64,000 nt of DNA from Shewanella abyssi (GTDB lineage Bacteria > Pseudomonadota > Gammaproteobacteria > Enterobacterales > Shewanellaceae), in NCBI RefSeq assembly GCF_023284025.1, contig NZ_JAKIKR010000010.1, positions 43,409 to 107,408 on the forward strand, in the 5' to 3' direction. Under the pieces are notes generated by a model. It ran no database searches and was not told where the DNA came from. It was given only the letters and a program-made list of their open reading frames with translations. Position numbers and translations under genes: made by a program. Numbering within the stretch: position 1 is the first letter of the stretch; the number at the start of each line of letters is the position of its first letter. Shown piece by piece: positions 1-10,426 of the stretch.

Positions 1-239
1 GCTTCATATGAATAGGACAACTGCACATTGAAATGGTGACCATCGCCAAAGTAATTTTCGATGATTTCGGCTAGGTGACTGGTATTGATCACTATTTTAT
101 CTATGCCATTTTTAGCGAATAATTGGATCATTGACTCCATTACCGGTTTACCCAATATTGGTACCATCGGCTTTGGGATCGCGTAAGATATCGGCTTAAT
201 ACGAGTGCCTTTCCCTGCGGCTAGAATCATTCCTTTCAT
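1..239 (-). CDS. sugar nucleotidyltransferase, N-terminal part only (left arm)
   Basis: The first 79 codons of the gene that is complete at 20354-21547. The start is ATG with the GAGGTAGAT ribosome site, and the signature GxGTRxxPxxxxxPKPM is present. It runs off the window start, so this copy is either truncated or continues outside the window. Confidence 0.85.
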   Translation of the reverse strand, partial: MKGMILAAGKGTRIKPISYAIPKPMVPILGKPVMESMIQLFAKNGIDKIVINTSHLAEIIENYFGDGHHFNVQLSYSYE

Positions 240-252
240 AACATCTACCTCT

Positions 253-585
253 TTAAGCGGTTGGAGCCAGAGCATCTTCAATTGTTGGGTGGCTCAAAAT
301 GAGCTTGTCCATACGCGTTAGCTTGAGAAGATCGGTGACTGGTTTTTGCGGGTTAACAATGCTAATTTTGGTGTTGCGCAGCATCTTGTAGGCGCCCATT
401 ACAGCCCCTAGACCACTGCTATCCATAAAGCGAACTTCACCCAAATCAAGCACTAAGTGCGTGCGAACATTGCCTTTGATTTGCTCTAGCTGCTCTCTAA
501 ATGCCGGAGCCAGCTTTGCGTCAAATCTGCCTTCGTTAACTTGAACTATGGTGTATTGGCCTTTCTCAATAATATCAAATTGCAT
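253..585 (-). CDS. STAS anti-sigma factor antagonist (left-arm copy)
   Basis: Inverted copy of 20008-20340 with identical 110-residue product, including the MDSSG phosphorylation motif. It sits 12 bp after the PP2C gene and 13 bp before the truncated nucleotidyltransferase, as on the right arm. Confidence 0.9.
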   Translation of the reverse strand: MQFDIIEKGQYTIVQVNEGRFDAKLAPAFREQLEQIKGNVRTHLVLDLGEVRFMDSSGLGAVMGAYKMLRNTKISIVNPQKPVTDLLKLTRMDKLILSHPTIEDALAPTA

Positions 586-597
586 AATATTTCCTCT

Positions 598-1800
598 TTA
601 TTCACCTTGCCATTCAAGGACAAGGAGGCTTATGTCATCATCAAATTGCGCCGCGCCACACCATGCGCTAACTGTTGAAACTATGGTGTCGGTCTGCGTA
701 TCGCCGGGCTGATTACTCAGCGCTAGAACGAGTTGTTTTAGTCCAACCTCTGAGTACTGGTTTTTTTGTTGGTCTTCCGCTTCTGTTATGCCATCTGAAT
801 AGAGGAAAACCCTATCATTAGGCTTAAGCTGTACTTGCTCTGTTTGGTATTCAGCAAAGTCGAACATGCCAGCAACAAAGCTGTCCTGTGCGATAAATTC
901 ACAGTGACTTTCTGATTTTTGTAGCCAGATCATTGGTGGATGTCCTGCAAATGAGTAGGTGAGTAAGCCGCTTTTGGTATTTAAAACGGCATACACCATA
1001 GTGAAGTAAAGGTTATTTTGGTCTTGGCTTATGTAGCTTTGATTGAGGTGCGCAATCACTTCGCTGGGTTCGATAAGGCTATAAAAAGGGTCGGTATCTT
1101 TTTTACGTTTTACATTCGAGGCGGTACCGGAATTTGAACTGATGCTTTGTTGAATAGAGAACGACATTAAGGCTGAGGCGACGCCGTGACCCGCCACGTC
1201 AAACAGGTAAATTGCAATATGCTCTTCGTCTAACTGCATACAGCCAAGCATATCGCCGCCAATCTGTGCGCTAGGAATATGGGTATAGTTAATTTCAACG
1301 CCCTTAAAACGGGTTTGGTTAGGTAGCATGCGTTGAATGAGCTCACTGGCGGATTCTAAATCTTGTTTAATGGTCGCATAAGCACAATCGAGTTCGATGT
1401 TCTTGGCAACGAGTTGATTGTGCAGCTCTAATGTTCTAAACCCAGCTTTGATCCTTGCATCCAGTTCATTGATATTAGTATCTTTTGCAACGAAGTCGTC
1501 GGCGCCGGCGTTAATACCTTCAACAATGGATTCTTTATCATCACGACCCGAGAGCAATACGAAAAATATGTAGCGGTTATATTCGGCGGATTTTAGTTGA
1601 TAGCAGAGTTCGATACCGTTTAATTCTGGCATCATCCAATCACTGAGCACGAATTGAATATCAGGGTGCGAGTCTAGTTGGGTTAACGCGTCTAAACCAT
1701 GTTTAGCGGTCACGACTCGGTATCCACGGGAAGATAACATCTGTGACATCATCATCAACATGACTTTGTTGTCTTCTACGAGTAGGATCTCTTTAGTCAA
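598..1800 (-). CDS. REC-PP2C (SpoIIE-type) phosphatase (left-arm copy)
   Basis: Inverted copy of 18793-19995, full length, product identical. The TTG start is chosen for its GGAGG ribosome site, as explained for the right-arm gene; an in-frame ATG lies five codons upstream. Confidence 0.88.
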   Translation of the reverse strand: MTKEILLVEDNKVMLMMMSQMLSSRGYRVVTAKHGLDALTQLDSHPDIQFVLSDWMMPELNGIELCYQLKSAEYNRYIFFVLLSGRDDKESIVEGINAGADDFVAKDTNINELDARIKAGFRTLELHNQLVAKNIELDCAYATIKQDLESASELIQRMLPNQTRFKGVEINYTHIPSAQIGGDMLGCMQLDEEHIAIYLFDVAGHGVASALMSFSIQQSISSNSGTASNVKRKKDTDPFYSLIEPSEVIAHLNQSYISQDQNNLYFTMVYAVLNTKSGLLTYSFAGHPPMIWLQKSESHCEFIAQDSFVAGMFDFAEYQTEQVQLKPNDRVFLYSDGITEAEDQQKNQYSEVGLKQLVLALSNQPGDTQTDTIVSTVSAWCGAAQFDDDISLLVLEWQGE

Positions 1801-1919
1801 AGCGGCAGCCTCCATGCTGATAGTTCCCAACGAGCGACATCTTTAAATGCGCTGCTGTTCAAATAAATCCATTTACTTCCCAAAAGTCTAGACGTGAAAT
1901 TCAGATACAACAAGAAAGC

Positions 1920-1946
1920 GCACGATACTATTTAAAGTAATCGTGC
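1920..1946. promoter_or_regulatory. inverted repeat upstream of PP2C gene (left-arm copy)
   Basis: Mirror of 18647-18673: GCACGAT and ATCGTGC arms around an AT-rich centre, between ygbA and the PP2C gene. Confidence 0.4.
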
Positions 1947-2030
1947 GAGCTATTGTTTTTTCTATTTAAAATTAGGCGAGTATAGCGCTGTAGTTATACT
2001 GAATCGTTAACTTGGATGTTCGAATAAACC

Positions 2031-2426
2031 TTAATCTTTAATGCTTGCTTTGATCCTTAGGTGCCGATTTGAACATCCCGCTGGTGGTTTTCCTGGGGTG
2101 TCTTTACGTTCTGATAGAAGATGTCTTATTGCCATAATGGGATGAGGCAGCATCATTCTCGGGCCTGCATAGATCATTATTTCTCTAGTTTTGGCTTTCA
2201 TATGGGGTTTATAACAATGCACCGGGCATTTATTGCAAGTGGGCTTATCTTGTCCGTAAGGGCATCTATCTAATCGGATATGAGCATACTCAGTGAAATC
2301 TTGGCAATCTTGGCACAAGCCATCAGTAGCGCTTTCATGGTGTGCTTTGCAGTATATTTCCACCATAGCAAAGAGGGTTCTAAACTCCCTAAGCAATTTG
2401 CCCTTTAAAAGTTGTTCGAAAGCCAT
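2031..2426 (-). CDS. ygbA: YgbA-type nitrous-oxide-stimulated promoter family protein (left-arm copy)
   Basis: Inverted copy of 18167-18562, product identical, with its full upstream region (351 bp to the divergent Pro-Glu repeat gene). Confidence 0.85.
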   Translation of the reverse strand: MAFEQLLKGKLLREFRTLFAMVEIYCKAHHESATDGLCQDCQDFTEYAHIRLDRCPYGQDKPTCNKCPVHCYKPHMKAKTREIMIYAGPRMMLPHPIMAIRHLLSERKDTPGKPPAGCSNRHLRIKASIKD

Positions 2427-2525
2427 GGTATACCTTAGTGAGCTACTGGGTTATTGACATCATAAAAGTCTACAGCGTGACAAACAAAATTCATGTTTGA
2501 AAATTTGAAGGTGCGCACAAAATAG

Positions 2526-2539
2526 TGCTTTTAAATGCA
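2526..2539. promoter_or_regulatory. candidate NsrR-like operator (left-arm copy)
   Basis: Mirror of 18054-18067, the dyad TGC-N-TTTAAA-N-GCA in the 351-bp gap between ygbA and the Pro-Glu gene. Confidence 0.4.
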
Positions 2540-2603
2540 GTTTAGTTCTCGGTTAGCCATTTTAATCAAAATAGACTGAATGTTCGCTAATAAGGTGCAT
2601 TTT

Positions 2604-2617
2604 GGCTAAATTTAGCC
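2604..2617. promoter_or_regulatory. 14-bp perfect palindrome GGCTAAATTTAGCC (left-arm copy)
   Basis: Mirror of 17976-17989. Apart from this dyad and the NsrR-like site I see nothing else of note in the 2427-2777 gap. Confidence 0.4.
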
Positions 2618-2777
2618 GATATAGTGCACTATTTTTGATACCCGGTTAAAAATGAGATATAAATACTTGATTTTATGAGAGAGAATGCATTAATAATAAC
2701 GTTCTATTTTCGCGCGTTTTTTTAATGCATAAAAAGACTCACATTTTGAGTCTCTGGCTAACCACTGGTGGAACATA

Positions 2778-3545
<768 letters not shown>

Positions 3546-3609
3546 AGTGATAGCAGTAAAGTTCATACTCCGCTGTTGAAGCGGTGTAGAATAAGCTGAG
3601 TAGCTTACT

Positions 3610-3637
3610 AAAAGGCGAACATTTGTTCGCCTTTTTT
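3610..3637 (+). terminator. intrinsic terminator after the Pro-Glu gene (left-arm copy)
   Basis: AAAAGGCGAACA pairs with TGTTCGCCTTTT and is followed by more T residues. It lies between the Pro-Glu gene and the small lipoprotein gene. Confidence 0.8.
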
Positions 3638-3655
3638 ATTTAGAGGACCCTTAGC

Positions 3656-3949
3656 ATGAAACTCCGTCTAGTCTGTTTCATTTCATTATTATCTCTTGGT
3701 TTAACAGCGTGCACAGATTCACCCGAGTGGACACTACTCTATTATCCCAACGCGGCAGCAAAGCCGAGTGTCGAGCAATCTGGTGAGTTTATCAGTGGTT
3801 ACTATGCATCGGTTGAACAATGCCATGCTAAAGGCAAAGGCTTATTGCGCTTGAGTGGCGATAACAATGCAGAATATGTCTGCGGCCATCTATGTGTTGC
3901 CGATGAAACAGCACTGGTTTGTCAAAACCTAGTATCATCTGCCCAATAA
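3656..3949 (+). CDS. small lipoprotein, unknown function (left-arm copy)
   Basis: Inverted copy of 16644-16937, identical 97-residue product with lipobox LTAC. The start has an AGAGGACC ribosome site. Confidence 0.8.
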   Translation: MKLRLVCFISLLSLGLTACTDSPEWTLLYYPNAAAKPSVEQSGEFISGYYASVEQCHAKGKGLLRLSGDNNAEYVCGHLCVADETALVCQNLVSSAQ

Positions 3950-4009
3950 CTGGCTGTCGATGACTGTCACAGGTCGTTCCAATATAACAGAGTCGTGAGC
4001 GTCAGCTAG

Positions 4010-4315
4010 ATGAAACTAAATGCTATTAAGTTAGAGCGTGAAACCTTGAGCTTGTCGGTGCAAGCTGATATTGATTTTGAACTGTTTGCCGACTTTGCAG
4101 AAGCATTTGCACAAGCGATAGATTGCACAGTGGTAGAAAGACAATGGGGAGCCGATAGGCATCAATGGTTATTGGAGTTTGAAGGCGCCCACTTGCAACT
4201 GCATTATGAGTTTTATGGCGACATATGTTGGCTTTCCACTGAGAAAGAAGACGAGTTCGATGTGCTGGTCTATTTAGCCGAGCTGATGAAGCCCTACTTA
4301 GCATCACAAATATAG
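4010..4315 (+). CDS. DUF3630 family protein (left-arm copy)
   Basis: Inverted copy of 16278-16583, identical 101-residue product, placed before srkA as on the other arm. Confidence 0.75.
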   Translation: MKLNAIKLERETLSLSVQADIDFELFADFAEAFAQAIDCTVVERQWGADRHQWLLEFEGAHLQLHYEFYGDICWLSTEKEDEFDVLVYLAELMKPYLASQI

Positions 4316-4362
4316 CATCAGCATGAGTTACACCTAGTCACCTTTAGCTAGAGCATGAATAA

Positions 4363-5397
4363 ATGAATAGAATAGAGCCCATTAAGACCGCGATAGTCAC
4401 CGCAGATGAAGATTCAGCATTTCATTATCAAGCGTTGACACCGGATCTTATATTGACCGCCATTGAAACGTTAGGCATCTACCCTGAAACGGGCTTGCTG
4501 GCACTCAATAGTTACGAAAACCGAGTCTATCAATTCCGTTGTGATAGCGGTCAGCGTTATGTGGTGAAGTTTTACCGGCCTGAGCGCTGGTCAGATCAAC
4601 AGATCCAAGAGGAGCATGACTTTTCTGCGGCGCTGGTGGAGGAAGAGGTACCAATTGCCACCCCTGTTATTGTTGATGGGCGATCCCTGCACGAATATAA
4701 AGGCTTTAGGTTTGCGCTATTTCCCTCTATTGGCGGTCGAGCATTTGAAGTTGATAACCTCGAGCAGTTAGAGTCAGTTGGTCGTTTTATTGGTCGTATT
4801 CACCAGTTCTCGAAACAGGCAGATTTTGCCTATCGCGATACGATGTCACCGCAGTTACTGGGTGATGACTCACTTAAGTGGCTAAAAGAGTCCGGTCACA
4901 TCCCAAGAAGCCTAGCATTACCCTATTTTACCGTGGTTGAGCAAATCCTAGAGAAATCTAGCGCGATGTGGCAGCCAAAGAAATACGCTAACATTCGGCT
5001 CCATGGTGATCTGCACCCAAGCAATATATTGTGGACACCTGACGGCCCAGGCTTTGTCGATTTAGATGACGCGAAAATGGGGCCCGCGGTACAAGATATT
5101 TGGATGATGCTAGCAGGTGATAGGCAGCAGCAGACTTTGCAACTCGAAGTGCTACTGGAGTCTTACGAAGAGTTTTGTGAGTTCGATACCCGAGAGTTAC
5201 AGCTCATAGAGCCTTTAAGAGCGATGCGGATGTTACATTACAATGCATGGTTAAGCCGTCGCTGGGCTGACCCGGCGTTTCCTATGAATTTCCCATGGTT
5301 TGCGGAAGATAAATACTGGGAACAGCAAATCTTAGCTTTCAAAGAGCAGTTGGCCGCACTAGATGAGCCACCCTTAAGTCTGATGCCACAATATTAA
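4363..5397 (+). CDS. srkA: stress response kinase A (left-arm copy)
   Basis: Inverted copy of 15196-16230, identical 344-residue product with intact HGDLHPSN catalytic loop and DLDD metal site. Confidence 0.88.
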   Translation: MNRIEPIKTAIVTADEDSAFHYQALTPDLILTAIETLGIYPETGLLALNSYENRVYQFRCDSGQRYVVKFYRPERWSDQQIQEEHDFSAALVEEEVPIATPVIVDGRSLHEYKGFRFALFPSIGGRAFEVDNLEQLESVGRFIGRIHQFSKQADFAYRDTMSPQLLGDDSLKWLKESGHIPRSLALPYFTVVEQILEKSSAMWQPKKYANIRLHGDLHPSNILWTPDGPGFVDLDDAKMGPAVQDIWMMLAGDRQQQTLQLEVLLESYEEFCEFDTRELQLIEPLRAMRMLHYNAWLSRRWADPAFPMNFPWFAEDKYWEQQILAFKEQLAALDEPPLSLMPQY

Positions 5398-5519
5398 GTT
5401 TGTGATAACTCTCATCTTGTAACAAAAAAATGAACTTATGCACTTGAGCTCGACTCAAAATGGCATTAAATTATCCTGAAAATAATTCAAGATGCATTAA
5501 GCATCACCAAGGAATTCAC

Positions 5520-6131
5520 ATGAAAAAAACATTATTGGTCGCATTAGCATTTTTAGTCGCGCCTATGGCTGCAATGGCAGCAGATTACAAAGAGGGTGTT
5601 CATTACACCGTTGTTAATGAAGGCCCTGCAACTGCAAAGCCTGAAATTACCGAGTTTTTCTCTTTCTATTGTCCACATTGCTACACCTTTGCAAAATCAG
5701 AAGTGCCTAAAATTAAGGCTAGCTTACCTGAAGGGGTTGTTTTCAAACAAAACCACGTTGATTTCATCAATGGCAACATGGGCGTGGAAATGTCTCGTGC
5801 TTTTGCCGTGGCACATCAGCTAAAAGTGGATGGGAAAATGGAAACTGCCATTTTCTCAGCCATTCACGACAAGAAGCAGCATTTTACTAATCGTGATGAT
5901 GTAAAAGCTATTTTTGTGGCCAATGGCGTAGATGGGAAAGCATTCGATGCAGCGGCAAACTCATTCATGGTGAACGCGCAAATGTCGAAAATGAAGCGTG
6001 CTACTCAGAATGCCAAGATTTCTGGCGTACCAGCACTAGTCGTTAATGGTAAGTACCGTGTAGAAACCGGTGCAATCAAGTCATACGACGAACTACTTGA
6101 TATCGCATATTACCTCACCACAATGAAGTAA
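5520..6131 (+). CDS. dsbA: thiol:disulfide interchange protein DsbA (left-arm copy)
   Basis: Inverted copy of 14462-15073. The ATG is preceded by AAGGAATTCAC and opens directly into a signal peptide; the active-site CPHC is intact. Confidence 0.9.
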   Translation: MKKTLLVALAFLVAPMAAMAADYKEGVHYTVVNEGPATAKPEITEFFSFYCPHCYTFAKSEVPKIKASLPEGVVFKQNHVDFINGNMGVEMSRAFAVAHQLKVDGKMETAIFSAIHDKKQHFTNRDDVKAIFVANGVDGKAFDAAANSFMVNAQMSKMKRATQNAKISGVPALVVNGKYRVETGAIKSYDELLDIAYYLTTMK

Positions 6132-6151
6132 ATGCGTCCTCGCGAGTATTG

Positions 6152-6174
6152 AGGAGCCTGAGGGCTCCTTTTTT
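6152..6174 (+). terminator. dsbA intrinsic terminator (left-arm copy)
   Basis: AGGAGCC/GGCTCCT stem with a short loop followed by a T run, 20 bp after the dsbA stop codon. Confidence 0.85.
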
Positions 6175-6198
6175 GTGCCTGCGGCAAATCGCAGCCAT

Positions 6199-6308
6199 AA
6201 AAAAACCGTGCTTCTTGGTCGCAAGAAACACGGCTACGGAGCTAAAAAGCTCAACGTTACCCTGAGTAACCCCTAAACGGTAACAGGGTGTCAAAAAATT
6301 GGCAAGCG
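6199..6308 (-). ncRNA. candidate small RNA (left-arm copy)
   Basis: Mirror of 14285-14394: three stem-loops, the last followed by seven T residues on this strand, convergent with dsbA. Confidence 0.45.
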
Positions 6309-6479
6309 ACATTTTTATGCTGGTCGGTATTAGATATTTGATTTGGGGAAAGAAATTACAGTTTACTTAAATCAGATTAAAATTTTTACAATTTATTTTC
6401 GATCTGATGAAACCTTCATGGTAAAACATCTGTCCAACTAGAACATATAACAACATACAAAAAGTTGTCGGGAGGTCTT

Positions 6480-6692
6480 GTGAGAGTTTTTCCTGTCTAT
6501 GCACCAAAGCTAATCGTTAAACACGCGCGTATCTTTTTAACTGGGGTGATCTGGGTAAAAGACCTAGGTCGAATTGAATTTGATAAAGGGCGATTCTTAT
6601 TACCAAGGAAGAGCTTACCAAAAGTTAAGCAAGCTATATTGGAACTCAATGAGTTAATTGAGACGCAAAATAGTGACATGCAGATGGCATAA
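6480..6692 (+). CDS. small conserved protein (left-arm copy)
   Basis: Inverted copy of 13901-14113; GTG start with GGGAGGT ribosome site; 70 residues. Confidence 0.7.
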   Translation: MRVFPVYAPKLIVKHARIFLTGVIWVKDLGRIEFDKGRFLLPRKSLPKVKQAILELNELIETQNSDMQMA

Positions 6693-6923
6693 TAACGGCC
6701 TTATGCATTGGCCATCGGTAACATCGCAGCATGGTTTTATCGCGAGTAGTCGATTTGGAACATCAAAGCGGATGCTCGCAGCTCCATAGGATATATCGAA
6801 AGGCTGAGCTTAATTGCTCAGATCCACTTTATGGCTAGTAATCATTTTCGCAGGTGTCGCTATGTGAGCATATTTAGCGACACAGCTGCAAAAATAACGA
6901 TTACGTAAACTCACCTAAAAAGG

Positions 6924-7127
6924 TTAGCCAACCTCTTCGTTAAGCAAGCCAACCAAACCGGTTACTTTTTCGTTCCAAGAATTCAATTCTTGTTGTAACT
7001 GTTGGTTTTGTTCTGTCAAACTGCTGCTCGACTGTTTCTCTTCTTCAAGCTCCATTTTAAGTAGCTCAATCGTTTCAAGCGCAGCTTGGATTTTTGTTTC
7101 CAATTTTGACAATAGTTCAAGGCTCAT
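6924..7127 (-). CDS. zapB: cell division protein ZapB (left-arm copy)
   Basis: Inverted copy of 13466-13669, identical 67-residue coiled-coil product, divergent from nhaC. Confidence 0.82.
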   Translation of the reverse strand: MSLELLSKLETKIQAALETIELLKMELEEEKQSSSSLTEQNQQLQQELNSWNEKVTGLVGLLNEEVG

Positions 7128-7307
7128 GGCGAGTCCCTTTGGTAGCATGATGATAGCTCCGATTCTAGCAGCGAGGGGGTCTTAGTGAATAGTTAATTAT
7201 GCTAAATTGACTAAAATCTTATGATAATAGTTGTGAGATTGGCCTTTTTTTGTACTTATTACTAAGTCGTTAGTATTCTTCCCTTTATTTCTACAGGAAT
7301 TACAGGC

Positions 7308-8792
7308 ATGTGGGCCAATATCTTAATGCTTACTCCGTTGGTGTTAACCTTAGTGTTAGCTCTAGTTTTGCGACGTACGCTTGTTGCCTTAGGGGCCGGT
7401 ATTATCTCTGGCGCACTTATTATCAGCGAATTTAATCCAGTTAATACGGCTGTGTACTTATCGTCAAAAGCTTGGATGCAATTTTACGCTAATGGTCAGT
7501 GGCAAGCTTGGCATCTTAACGTGCTGGCTGCGATGGTACTGCTGGGCGTGATGACACAACTGCTTGCCAGAGGTGGGGCGGTGAAATCATTTGCTGATTG
7601 GTTATATCATCGCATTCAAAGCGGTCGGCAAGCGCGAGTGGGCGTGGTGGTGTTGGGTTGGATGGTGTTTATTGATGGGATCTTTAGCTGCCTCGCAGTG
7701 GGTCATGTATGCCAGCCACTCAGCCAGCGATATAATATGAGCAAGGAGCAGATCGCTTATCTCGTCGATTCCAATGCCTCCCCCTTGTGTGCATTACTGC
7801 CATTTTCCAGTTGGGGCCCCTATGTTATGGCTATTTTAGCCAGCATCACACTATTGCCTCTCTCACCGCTGGAATCTTTTATTGAAATCGCAAAACTCAA
7901 TTTTTATGCTATTACAGTGATTATATTGTCGCTATTGGTTGCCTGGTTTGGCATCGGTTTTACCTACACCGGGGTAACTGAACAAGATATTACCGAAGTT
8001 GAAGCGGGTAACCCATGGTTATTAGGAGTTCCTATGGCGAGCCTGTTGGTTGCGTCCGTGGGCTTTACGTTATGGTCGGGGGCGGCTAACTCTCAATCAG
8101 CTGATATTACTCAGTGGATCACCTCGGCAGATATTGGCGCCGCCATGCGCGATGCGTGTATTTTAGCGACGACTATCGCGGTATTGATGTTGAAGCTTTC
8201 CGGGCGAACAGCTTTTCAGCTCGTGGTTGACATATTTGTCGGCATTAAGATCATTAGTTTTGCGATATCGATTCTGCTATTTACCTGGATGATTGGCGCG
8301 GTGATTGCTGATTTAGGCGTGTCCAAGTTATTGGCAGGTTGGGCGGAGCAATTTATCTCAAGCAATTTGCTCGTCGCTGGCATATTTATTCTATGCGCTG
8401 TGATGGCATTCACCACTGGCTCAAGCTGGGGTACGTTCGCGATAATGATCCCCATCGGTGCTGAAATCGCCGCTGCAGTGGATATCGTGTTATTGCTGCC
8501 GGTGTTAAGTGCGGTGATGGCAGGCTCTGTATTTGGCGACCACTGCTCTCCGATATCTGACACCAGTGTCATTAGCGCGACCAGTTCAGGTTGTGAACCC
8601 CATGCACATGTGGTGACTCAGCTTCCCTTTGCAATGATCGCGGCATTAAGTGCGCTTATCGGTTTTCAGTTAATTAACCTCGGCATTGCCGCTATATGGA
8701 GTTGGTTAGTGGTATTGATTAGCGCCGCAACGCTGCTTGGCTTGTATCATAAGCTCAGCACTTATGAGGCTAACTTTACCGTTAAGGCGTAA
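7308..8792 (+). CDS. nhaC: NhaC-type Na+/H+ antiporter (left-arm copy)
   Basis: Inverted copy of 11801-13285, identical 494-residue product with the HCSPISDTS signature. Confidence 0.88.
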   Translation: MWANILMLTPLVLTLVLALVLRRTLVALGAGIISGALIISEFNPVNTAVYLSSKAWMQFYANGQWQAWHLNVLAAMVLLGVMTQLLARGGAVKSFADWLYHRIQSGRQARVGVVVLGWMVFIDGIFSCLAVGHVCQPLSQRYNMSKEQIAYLVDSNASPLCALLPFSSWGPYVMAILASITLLPLSPLESFIEIAKLNFYAITVIILSLLVAWFGIGFTYTGVTEQDITEVEAGNPWLLGVPMASLLVASVGFTLWSGAANSQSADITQWITSADIGAAMRDACILATTIAVLMLKLSGRTAFQLVVDIFVGIKIISFAISILLFTWMIGAVIADLGVSKLLAGWAEQFISSNLLVAGIFILCAVMAFTTGSSWGTFAIMIPIGAEIAAAVDIVLLLPVLSAVMAGSVFGDHCSPISDTSVISATSSGCEPHAHVVTQLPFAMIAALSALIGFQLINLGIAAIWSWLVVLISAATLLGLYHKLSTYEANFTVKA

Positions 8793-8947
8793 TCTTGAAG
8801 TGCTGAAAGCTTGCATCACTGTCGGCCTTGTGTTCATGATTAAATAGAGAGCGGTAAGCCTGCTAGCAGTGAGAAATCTGTAGTGAAACGATATTTACTA
8901 AAAGTGATGATATGCTAGCCCTCTAACGAATTAATCAGGTGATATTG

Positions 8948-9673
8948 ATGGCGCTGTTTTTAAGTCTGTCCAACCCAATGTGTAAAATGCTTAAGCAGCC
9001 CCTTGAGCGAATGACAGACGCCGATGGCAACAATCCCGGTGTGCAGTCCATTAGTACCAATGCCAATCGTGTGAGCTGGCAAGGGCAGGTTATTCACTTG
9101 TCGGGTCGTCAGTGGCAGCCCTACGATGATGGTAGTTGGGTAGTGGTATTTATGGAGTCTTATAGTCGTTATTGCATGGTGCTTCACTACCCATTCAAGC
9201 CCAAATGGGAACAGCTACAGATAGATTTTTATAACCATTGGAAATTACATGCAGTTGGTTGGTTTCGAGCCGAAGGGATCATAACAAACGATGATGATGG
9301 TATGCAGATACTCGATAATATTGAGCATTATTTTGAGCAAACCAAGCTGCATTGTTTTCGCAATTTAGACCGCAGCATCGGCGCTCATGTCGCAGAGGTA
9401 CAGTACTATCTGCAATCACTGTTTGAAGATCATCAACCACGCTATTTTGACAGCGAGGAGGCATGGGAGCTGAGTATGTATATCAATCAACAGCCGCGAA
9501 AAATCAATGGCCAGCGCAGCAAAAAGCATCAGTTCTTTCCGGTAGAGCGTTTTATCGAAGATAGTTTATATCGCTTCGCAAGCGGGGTTAGCATCAGTGC
9601 ATACCCGAATGTTGAGCCGGGGAATTTCCCTTGCCCTTATCCAGAAAAACCGATACTACGATTGCTGAAGTGA
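8948..9673 (+). CDS. conserved protein of unknown function (left-arm copy)
   Basis: Inverted copy of 10920-11645. ATG chosen because AGGTGA lies five bases upstream; a GTG three codons earlier is also in frame. Confidence 0.7.
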   Translation: MALFLSLSNPMCKMLKQPLERMTDADGNNPGVQSISTNANRVSWQGQVIHLSGRQWQPYDDGSWVVVFMESYSRYCMVLHYPFKPKWEQLQIDFYNHWKLHAVGWFRAEGIITNDDDGMQILDNIEHYFEQTKLHCFRNLDRSIGAHVAEVQYYLQSLFEDHQPRYFDSEEAWELSMYINQQPRKINGQRSKKHQFFPVERFIEDSLYRFASGVSISAYPNVEPGNFPCPYPEKPILRLLK

Positions 9674-9759
9674 TTGAATAACTCGGGAGTGTGAGCTTAA
9701 CGATTCAATATTTTGATTTTAAATATCGCTCATATGCTTTATTTGAAATCTTTTTTTTC

Positions 9760-9803
9760 ACACGCTGTAGCGTGTAAAAACCTGTTTAACGGCTATAGCG
9801 TGT
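9760..9803 (+). promoter_or_regulatory. HipB operator-like repeats (left-arm copy)
   Basis: Palindrome ACACGCTGTAGCGTGT at 9760-9775 and a second related box ACGGCTATAGCGTGT at 9789-9803, directly before hipB. HipB-family antitoxins repress their own operons through such paired dyads; the assignment here is an inference from position and symmetry. Confidence 0.55.
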
Positions 9804-9819
9804 AAAGTGGGTTTAGGAA

Positions 9820-10125
9820 TTGTTTCTAATCGGTAAAGCTATCAAGAAGGTGATCAACTCAAAGCAGCTTAGCGCGTATCTCAAAGATGTACGATTGAAT
9901 ATAAAATTGTCGCAAGGCAAAGTAGCGAGTAAGGTAGGTATTCGTCAGGATACGATTTCAAGCTTTGAGCAAAACCCCGATCCCACCAAATTAGAAACGT
10001 TATTTAAGATTTTATCAGCTTTAAATCTTGAGCTAGACATTAAGGTTAGGAATCCAGAACTGACGAGTAAGCTATTGGACGATAGAACCATGAACTCAGA
10101 CCGTGAATGGAAGGAAGGGTGGTAA
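9820..10125 (+). CDS. hipB: HipB-like helix-turn-helix antitoxin (left-arm copy)
   Basis: Inverted copy of 10468-10773, identical product. The start is uncertain: TTG here, or GTG at 9850, which would give the usual HipB opening MINSKQLSAYL. Confidence 0.75.
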   Translation: MFLIGKAIKKVINSKQLSAYLKDVRLNIKLSQGKVASKVGIRQDTISSFEQNPDPTKLETLFKILSALNLELDIKVRNPELTSKLLDDRTMNSDREWKEGW

Positions 10126-10166
10126 TGGCTGTTCTCGATGTTTATATAGTCGACATGAAAGTATGA
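10125..10166 (+). pseudogene. hipA: hipA stump (left-arm copy)
   Basis: Overlaps the hipB stop by one base (TAATG) and has a GGAAGG ribosome site. It reads MAVLDVYI like a HipA start, then ends after 13 codons. Mirror of 10427-10468. Confidence 0.5.
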
Positions 10167-10254
10167 CATGTCGACAGAACACAGAAACATCGACATGTAC
10201 TTAACTCTTAGGTCTAGGAAGCTTGTTAGCTGTCTCAGACGGCCTTGAAAACAA

Positions 10255-10338
10255 TCCACATTCAGATCCAGAACGTAGAATAGAGTTTTCGGCAGCTTGA
10301 TACTGCCGACGAAACCTTAAAGCCCTTTATTTGTGGCC
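10255..10338. other. 84-bp single-copy spacer of the palindrome
   Basis: The arms stop matching at 10254/10339. The spacer contains a stem-loop almost at the centre of the whole palindrome: TCGGCAG at 10289-10295 pairs with CTGCCGA at 10303-10309, with a further GTTT/AAAC pairing outside. At the right boundary GGCCTTG-TTTT-CAAGGCC (10336-10353) is a second small hairpin. There is no open reading frame of note. Confidence 0.85.
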
Positions 10339-10426
10339 TTGTTTTCAAGGCCGTCTGAGACAGCTAACAAGCTTCCTAGACCTAAGAGTTAAGTACATGT
10401 CGATGTTTCTGTGTTCTGTCGACATG

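Noticed and set aside
6115..6312. 65-codon frame over the small-RNA region, and its mirror at 14281
   Set aside because: It runs through a strong terminator hairpin and has no ribosome site.
10255..10338. Sequencing-adapter sequence in the palindrome spacer
   Set aside because: The spacer does not resemble the hairpin adapter I know from single-molecule sequencing; it looks like genomic DNA.
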